Source: Bacteroidaceae bacterium (lineage in GTDB: Bacteria; Bacteroidota; Bacteroidia; Bacteroidales; Bacteroidaceae). From it: a stretch of 64,000 nt of DNA. Position numbers and translations under genes: made by a program. The stretch covers positions 1-64,000 of the forward strand of contig JAEEGS010000022.1 in the NCBI GenBank assembly GCA_016280445.1, given 5' to 3'. The notes below the pieces were generated by a model. That model did no database searches and was not told where the DNA came from. It was given only the letters and a program-made list of their open reading frames with translations. Below are positions 60,036 through 64,000 of this stretch, one piece after another. Position 1 is the first letter of the stretch, and the number at the start of each line of letters is the position of its first letter.

Positions 60036-60557
60036 TTAAGCAGTTTTAAAGATGGAACGGATTTTAGATAAAGAATGCGTGATGTGCTTGTTGACGGCCG
60101 ATGGGCTGATGCCCAACGATTGTGCTGTCTCCGTGTAGGTCATGTCTTCGTCGTAGTGGAGGGCGAGAATGCGTTTATCCTGCTCAGTGAGGTGTTGGTC
60201 AATAATTCGTGCCAGTTCCTCCAGAAGTTCTTGCCGCTCTTGCTCCTGCTGCGTGTGCTGTTCGGCTTGCAGATCTGCTTCGATGGCGGCGTTTTGTTGA
60301 TGAGTGCGGAGGATGTTGAGGCAATGGTTTTTCACCGCTGCCATCAGGTAGCCTGTGACGGTGTCTTCCTTGAGAGGCGGTTTCCGGTGCCACAGTTGCG
60401 TGAACACTTGGCTCACAGCATCGCGGGCATCTTCTTGGCAAAGGTCTTGAGAGCGTTGCCTTGCGTCTTTTGCCAGCAGGGAGTAAGCAAAGCGGTACAT
60501 TTGCTGATAGTTGCTCTTGTACACCTGCTCAAAGGTCTTTTTGTCGTAATTAATCAT
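60036..60557 (-). CDS. ECF RNA polymerase sigma factor
   Basis: A 173-residue sigma-70 family factor. Region 2 runs from FEQVYKSNYQQMYRFAYSLL to VSQVFTQLWHRKPP and region 4 from DKRILALHYDEDMTYTETAQ with helix-turn-helix SLGISPSAVNKHITHSLSKI. It lacks region 3, as ECF factors do. It heads a minus-strand run ending in the TonB-dependent receptor, so it likely controls that set. No convincing promoter of the usual housekeeping form was found upstream, which may fit autoregulation. Confidence 0.88.
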   Translation of the reverse strand: MINYDKKTFEQVYKSNYQQMYRFAYSLLAKDARQRSQDLCQEDARDAVSQVFTQLWHRKPPLKEDTVTGYLMAAVKNHCLNILRTHQQNAAIEADLQAEQHTQQEQERQELLEELARIIDQHLTEQDKRILALHYDEDMTYTETAQSLGISPSAVNKHITHSLSKIRSIFKTA

Positions 60558-60661
60558 GTTTCTTATTCACTTTAGTAGAGGTTCTTTACATGTGAGACAC
60601 ACGAAAACACAAATCAAATACCCCTAAGTGCGATTTTTTTTGCAAAATAAAAGAAAAATAC

Positions 60662-60669
60662 TAACTTTG
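60662..60669 (+). promoter_or_regulatory. -7 box for argE
   Basis: TAACTTTG lies 21 bases before the argE ATG. TTTTTTTTGC around 60634-60642 provides a TTTG at 60638-60641, 20 bases upstream. Confidence 0.7.
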
Positions 60670-60690
60670 TCCCCGAAAAGGAAAGAAAAA

Positions 60691-61839
60691 ATGGAAAAGA
60701 CTTATAAAATGGAAACCATGGAGGCAGTGGAACTGCTGAAAAGGCTGATTGCCACGCCCAGTGTGAGTCGCGACGAAACGGCTGCGGCAGATGTGCTGGA
60801 GGCATACATGAAGGAGAAAGGGCTGAACCCGCAGCGTCACGGCAATAATGTGTGGCTCACCAGCCTCCCGACCCCCGAAGGGGGAGGGCTATCGCAGTGG
60901 GAATCTGGCGACAAACGCGGTGTGAACCCTCCCCCTTCGGGGGTCGGGGGGCCTACCATCCTGCTCAATGCCCATATCGATACGGTGAAGCCTGTGGCTG
61001 GCTGGCAGCGTGACCCCTTCTGTCCGACTGTGGAGGGCGATAAGCTGTATGGGCTTGGCAGTAATGATTGCGGCGGTGGATTGGTCTCCTTGCTGATGGC
61101 TTATATTGGGCTTAATGGGGAACTCACCTCGCCCATTCAGCCCAATAACCCCATGAATGTAATCTTCCTCGCTTCTTGCGAAGAAGAGGTAAGCGGTAAG
61201 AACGGCATTGAGTCCGTCCTTCCTCTTCTGCCTAAGATTGACTTTGCCATCGTGGGTGAACCCACAGGCATGCAGCCAGCCATTGCCGAGAAGGGATTGA
61301 TGGTCATCGATGCCACTGCACACGGCAAGGCAGGTCATGCGGCTCGTAACGAGGGCGACAATGCCATCTATCATGCCATGAAGGACATCCAATGGCTGTC
61401 GGAGTGGCAGTTCCCGAAGCAGACGGAACTGCTGGGGCCTGTGAAGAATACGGTCACCATCGTCAATGCGGGCACGCAGCACAATGTTATCCCCGACACG
61501 TGCACCTTCACCATCGACGTGCGCTCAAATGAGTGCTATACGAACGAGGAAATCTTTGCCTTCTTCCAAGAACATCTCACCTCGGAACTCCATGCGCGTT
61601 CTTTCCGCCTGTCTTCCTCTAAGATAGACGAGTCGCACCCCTTTGTTCAGGCCTGCATCAAGGAAGGTCTCAAACCTTTCGGCTCTCCCACTTTGAGCGA
61701 CCAAGCCCTCATGCGCTTCCCTTCCCTCAAACTGGGGCCAGGCGACTCCTCACGTTCCCACACAGCCGACGAATACATAAAAATCAGCGAGATAGACGAT
61801 GCTATCTCGCTGTATGTGAAGTTGCTGTCTGCGCTATAA
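60691..61839 (+). CDS. argE: M20-family deacetylase (acetylornithine/succinylornithine deacetylase-like) with an in-frame repeat insertion
   Basis: A 382-residue M20 metallohydrolase, in Bacteroidetes the step releasing ornithine in arginine synthesis. Metal ligands are AHIDT (His95, Asp97), GSNDCGGG, CEEE and the C-terminal DSSRSHTADEYI. HGNNVW (50-55) should run directly into PTILLNAH, but residues ~57-88 (SLPTPEGGGLSQW...NPPPSGVGG) intervene. These are encoded by an inverted pair of C/G-rich repeats. The frame stays open. The 3' end is duplicated beyond the AAA+ gene. The insert lies in a surface-loop place, so activity may persist. Confidence 0.88.
   Translation: MEKTYKMETMEAVELLKRLIATPSVSRDETAAADVLEAYMKEKGLNPQRHGNNVWLTSLPTPEGGGLSQWESGDKRGVNPPPSGVGGPTILLNAHIDTVKPVAGWQRDPFCPTVEGDKLYGLGSNDCGGGLVSLLMAYIGLNGELTSPIQPNNPMNVIFLASCEEEVSGKNGIESVLPLLPKIDFAIVGEPTGMQPAIAEKGLMVIDATAHGKAGHAARNEGDNAIYHAMKDIQWLSEWQFPKQTELLGPVKNTVTIVNAGTQHNVIPDTCTFTIDVRSNECYTNEEIFAFFQEHLTSELHARSFRLSSSKIDESHPFVQACIKEGLKPFGSPTLSDQALMRFPSLKLGPGDSSRSHTADEYIKISEIDDAISLYVKLLSAL
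60862..60890. repeat. C/G-rich palindromic repeat inside argE, left copy
   Basis: AGCCTCCCGACCCCCGAAGG followed by GGGAGGGCT. It is the reverse complement of most of the right copy and resembles the two at 39.7 and 39.8 kb. Confidence 0.8.
60926..60953. repeat. C/G-rich palindromic repeat inside argE, right copy
   Basis: ACCCTCCCCCTTCGGGGGTC followed by GGGGGGCC. With the left copy it frames 35 bases and could form a long hairpin in DNA or RNA. Confidence 0.8.
61779..61827 (+). repeat. 49-bp direct repeat, copy within argE 3' end
   Basis: Starts AAAAATCAGCGAGATAGACG and ends GTGAAGTTGCTG. It encodes KISEIDDAISLYVKLL of ArgE and contains an inverted pair GCGAGATAG/CTATCTCGC around ACGATG. 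It is identical to 62992-63040. Confidence 0.95.
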
Positions 61840-61845
61840 ATTGTG

Positions 61846-62898
61846 TCATTTCCGTTCTTCCACCCATCTTCTGAAAAAAGGATCTTCTATTTCGTATCGG
61901 TCACTCTTGATGACATAGCCTTGTTTCATCAGTTTCTTGAGAATGCTAAAAGTGGTGCTGGTGGGTGTGGTGCGGTCGGCAAGGGGATTGGTGCCGTTGG
62001 GTTTGCTAAGTTCTTGTAGCACATGGCGGTCGGACTTGTTGAAGTTGAGCCAAAGTCGTTCGAAATCAAGATCATGGAGCATGACGAGCCTCTCGACAGC
62101 TTTGGAGATGATGTCTGTTGATTCGTGTTCGTAGTTGACCAAGTCCCATACTTGGGCAGCAATTTGTTGGGTGTAGTAGGGGTGGCAGTCGGTGAAGGCA
62201 AGAATGTCTTCTGCTAAATCGTCGTTTAGCCGTTCTGCAACATATTGTTTGAAGTCTTCATAGGGAATCTTTGCCAATCGCATCAGTTGTCCGAAATGGT
62301 AAAAGGGCGATTTTTTCTTTTCGAAGATGCTTTCCATCATTGATTCTTGGCTGCCCAAGAAAATATAGTTGATGTGCTGGTGCGTCTGCATAATGGAGCG
62401 TAGTTGTTTGTCGAATCCTTTGGCAATATTCGTCACTTCTTGAAACTCATCCAGCACGACAATGAGGCGATTCTCCGCTGTGCTTACCTTTTGCAGAAGT
62501 TCCATCGCATCCTCCAGCATGACATCGGTGTTCATGGATGGGTTGAACGAAACATCCACCGCTCCATTCATTGGGTTGGTGGAAATGGTGGGCACAATAC
62601 GGAAGTGCGTCATCAGATGCTTGAGCCTTTCTCCTGGGTAAATTCTGAAAAGGGCACTCATCAATCGGATGGTGAAATTCTGAACGCTTGTCACATTCTG
62701 CATGTTGATGATGATGTGTTTACGTTCAGTTCTTTTGAGCGCTTTGTTCACAAGGCTTGATTTGCCAAAGCGTCGAGGACTAATTAGCACAAGATGATTT
62801 TCACTCCGTAGAATCTGCTCCACGTATTGAAGCTCTTTGCTTCTGTCGGTAAAGTACTTCCCGTCTACGATAGTGCCGAATTTGAAAGGATTTTCCAT
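61846..62898 (-). CDS. AAA+ ATPase (archaeal-type, PF01637-like) with winged-helix end
   Basis: A 350-residue ATPase. NPFKFGTIVDGKYFTDRSKE opens the family; Walker A is SPRRFGKSSL (40-49), Walker B LIVVLDEFQE around 142-151, sensor-like YIFLGSQESMM, and HPYYTQQIAAQVWDL follow. The C-terminus (FSILKKLMKQGYVIKSDRYE, DPFFRRWVE) is a winged helix. These STAND-like ATPases are abundant and mobile in Bacteroidetes; the function is unknown. Visibly richer in A+T than its neighbours. It has its own promoter and lies between two perfect 49-bp repeats of the argE end. Confidence 0.88.
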   Translation of the reverse strand: MENPFKFGTIVDGKYFTDRSKELQYVEQILRSENHLVLISPRRFGKSSLVNKALKRTERKHIIINMQNVTSVQNFTIRLMSALFRIYPGERLKHLMTHFRIVPTISTNPMNGAVDVSFNPSMNTDVMLEDAMELLQKVSTAENRLIVVLDEFQEVTNIAKGFDKQLRSIMQTHQHINYIFLGSQESMMESIFEKKKSPFYHFGQLMRLAKIPYEDFKQYVAERLNDDLAEDILAFTDCHPYYTQQIAAQVWDLVNYEHESTDIISKAVERLVMLHDLDFERLWLNFNKSDRHVLQELSKPNGTNPLADRTTPTSTTFSILKKLMKQGYVIKSDRYEIEDPFFRRWVEERK

Positions 62899-62929
62899 AT
62901 TGCGATTTTTTTCGTTGCGAAAATTTTCG

Positions 62930-62937
62930 CAAAGGTA
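62930..62937 (-). promoter_or_regulatory. -7 box for the AAA+ ATPase
   Basis: TACCTTTG on the minus strand, 31 bases before the start and inside the repeat-bounded segment. CTTG at 62960-62957 or 62956-62953 is a weak -33. Confidence 0.65.
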
Positions 62938-62991
62938 TATAAAAGGTCTTGAACAAGCAAGAAATCAGACGATTTTTCTTTCATGTGGCAA

Positions 62992-63040
62992 AAAAATCAG
63001 CGAGATAGACGATGCTATCTCGCTGTATGTGAAGTTGCTG
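62992..63040 (+). repeat. 49-bp direct repeat, second copy of the argE 3' end
   Basis: Identical to 61779-61827. The frame here continues as LNSFLFSG then stop, so it is an orphan tail without the rest of argE. Identity stops sharply at both ends apart from extra A residues on the left. Confidence 0.95.
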
Positions 63041-63053
63041 AATTCATTCTTGT

Positions 63054-64000
63054 TTAGTGGGTGACGAATAGGCTGGCAATCTTGTTGAGGACGGGTGTTG
63101 AGTCAGTTACACGTTCCAATATCTGGTAATCGATGCGGTAGCCTGACAATTCTACCTCCACGGCAATGTAGTTCTTGGAAAGCCATGTGAACGTGTGCTC
63201 TTTACCGTCTGTCTTGAACGTTTTCTTACCCGTAGATTCAAATGTGTTGATAACACCCGTGCCTGTTATGCTATTTGTGGCGATGGTATGAGTGGGGGTG
63301 AAGATGGTGTATAACCAAAATGTATTCCCTTGTTGTTCGGCCTTCTGGCGGAGAATTTTTAGATCCTTCTTTGTATGGGTCAGGTCATCCATCATGCCAA
63401 TGTATCTCCATGTGCCGATGAGGGGATTCTTGGGGTCTGAAGCATTGTTAGACATGAGCGCATCAAGAATCAGTTTGGCATTCGCGGAATACTTACACGA
63501 CTCATAATATTCTGTACACCAACTGTTGTGTGGAAAGTATACGTGCCCTTCTCTCGTACTCCACCATTTCAGTGTGAAGTGGTCGGCGTTGCTGTCAAAA
63601 ACGCGTGTGGCAATGGCATCTTCGGCATCAGGATCTTCGCCTGTAAAGGAGAGAACTGTCTTGTCGTTAGATAGTAAGGAGAAACTCTGGTCGTTTACAT
63701 TCAAAGTGAGTGTCACGCTGTCTGTGCAGATCTTGTATTGGTCATACGGTTCTTTGATGATGATGTTATATTTGTCCAGCAATGCCACAAGTTTGTATAT
63801 TCCACGAGGATTCTCGCGGGCATTGGGGTCGGTCTCTCTGTATTTCTGTACAACCTGAGGCTGAAGTGCCTCGTCTGTCATTTCCTCCATCTGTTGCATG
63901 GGCTTCTCTTGTGGGTGTCGCTGGGCAAGTTGACTGATGATAAATTCATAGTAGGGGGTTCTGTCATTATCGCGCTGCCAGACCTCATACGTGCCCTTGT
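63054..64000 (-). CDS. Protein of unknown function with lipocalin-like C-terminus (5' end outside window)
   Basis: The frame is open from the right edge of the window to TAG/TGA near 63054; an internal ATG at 63899 is probably not the start because 33 in-frame codons precede it (KGTYEVWQRDNDRTPYYEFI). About 315 residues are visible. NPLIGTWRYIGMMDDLTHTK about two thirds along is the opening of a lipocalin-like calycin strand, followed by FWLYTIFTPTHTIAT and FKTDGKEHTFTWLSKNYIAV. Signal peptide and full domain set cannot be seen. Confidence 0.6.
   Translation of the reverse strand, partial: KGTYEVWQRDNDRTPYYEFIISQLAQRHPQEKPMQQMEEMTDEALQPQVVQKYRETDPNARENPRGIYKLVALLDKYNIIIKEPYDQYKICTDSVTLTLNVNDQSFSLLSNDKTVLSFTGEDPDAEDAIATRVFDSNADHFTLKWWSTREGHVYFPHNSWCTEYYESCKYSANAKLILDALMSNNASDPKNPLIGTWRYIGMMDDLTHTKKDLKILRQKAEQQGNTFWLYTIFTPTHTIATNSITGTGVINTFESTGKKTFKTDGKEHTFTWLSKNYIAVEVELSGYRIDYQILERVTDSTPVLNKIASLFVTH

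Noticed and set aside
61846-62898. Transposase or IS element between the 49-bp repeats
   Set aside because: The encoded protein is an AAA+ ATPase with winged helix and lacks DDE or HUH residues; no terminal inverted repeats were seen at the segment ends.
62837-63064. 75-codon plus-strand frame ending ISEIDDAISLYVKLLNSF
   Set aside because: The recognisable part is only the duplicated argE tail; upstream codons lie across the ATPase promoter and start. It is a by-product of the 49-bp repeat.

Overview
The window looks like chromosome of a Prevotella-type Bacteroidales. Promoters carry the Bacteroidetes signature (TAnnTTTG at -7 with TTTG or a near match about 20 bases upstream; most often TACCTTTG) and Shine-Dalgarno sequences are largely absent. 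Lineage-typical proteins are present: type IX secretion C-terminal tails, fimbrillin-family lipoproteins, a GLPGLI protein beside a TonB-dependent receptor, a GH43/SGNH esterase pair and single-chain glycyl-tRNA synthetase. Base composition is near 50 percent GC by eye. No phage, plasmid, IS element, rRNA or CRISPR array was seen.

Layout. 1-4.3 kb: end of a thioredoxin-like gene, a BRO-N protein, an aldo/keto reductase, a four-cysteine lipoprotein and a Wzx-type flippase. 4.3-7.8 kb: secreted esterase and GH43 hydrolase on the minus strand, then a flavodoxin lipoprotein. 7.9-12.4 kb: fumarase, a small unknown protein, frr, rsgA, a TPR protein and tRNA-Asn. 12.4-17.3 kb: dxs-trkA-trkH operon on the minus strand. 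17.6-18.2 kb: small outer-membrane barrel. 18.8-30.3 kb: metG followed by a long envelope-decoration cluster (metallophosphoesterase, LtaS-like phosphoglycerol transferase, GT14, two acyltransferases, polyol-phosphate cytidylyltransferase, SDR, LicD, glycosyltransferase). 30.3-41.4 kb: Sel1 protein, carB, cvfB, lolD, antiporter, asd, FKBP lipoprotein and glyQS. 41.8-55.3 kb: a four-gene minus-strand surface operon headed by a 3835-residue multidomain protein and ending in a 43-residue peptide. 55.5-60.6 kb: ECF sigma, TonB-domain membrane protein, GLPGLI protein and TonB-dependent receptor. 60.7-64 kb: argE, an AAA+ ATPase between 49-bp direct repeats, and a partial unknown gene.

The most unusual signals are non-coding. 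Four intergenic spots (about 0.2, 18.4, 41.6 and 58.3 kb) hold arrays with a constant 23-base period but very different sequence. Three of them are centred on three 17-base near-palindromes with 6-7 base spacers and have roughly mirror-image flanks. Promoter-like boxes read into two of them. A second repeat family, a C-rich/G-rich palindrome of about 28 bases, lies partly inside genes: two inverted copies sit in frame within argE and one encodes part of a lipoprotein signal peptide. Finally, the AAA+ ATPase with its own promoter is bounded by perfect 49-bp repeats of the argE 3' end, which suggests a small cassette insertion or local duplication.

All calls are from reading the sequence and family knowledge; no database search was run.
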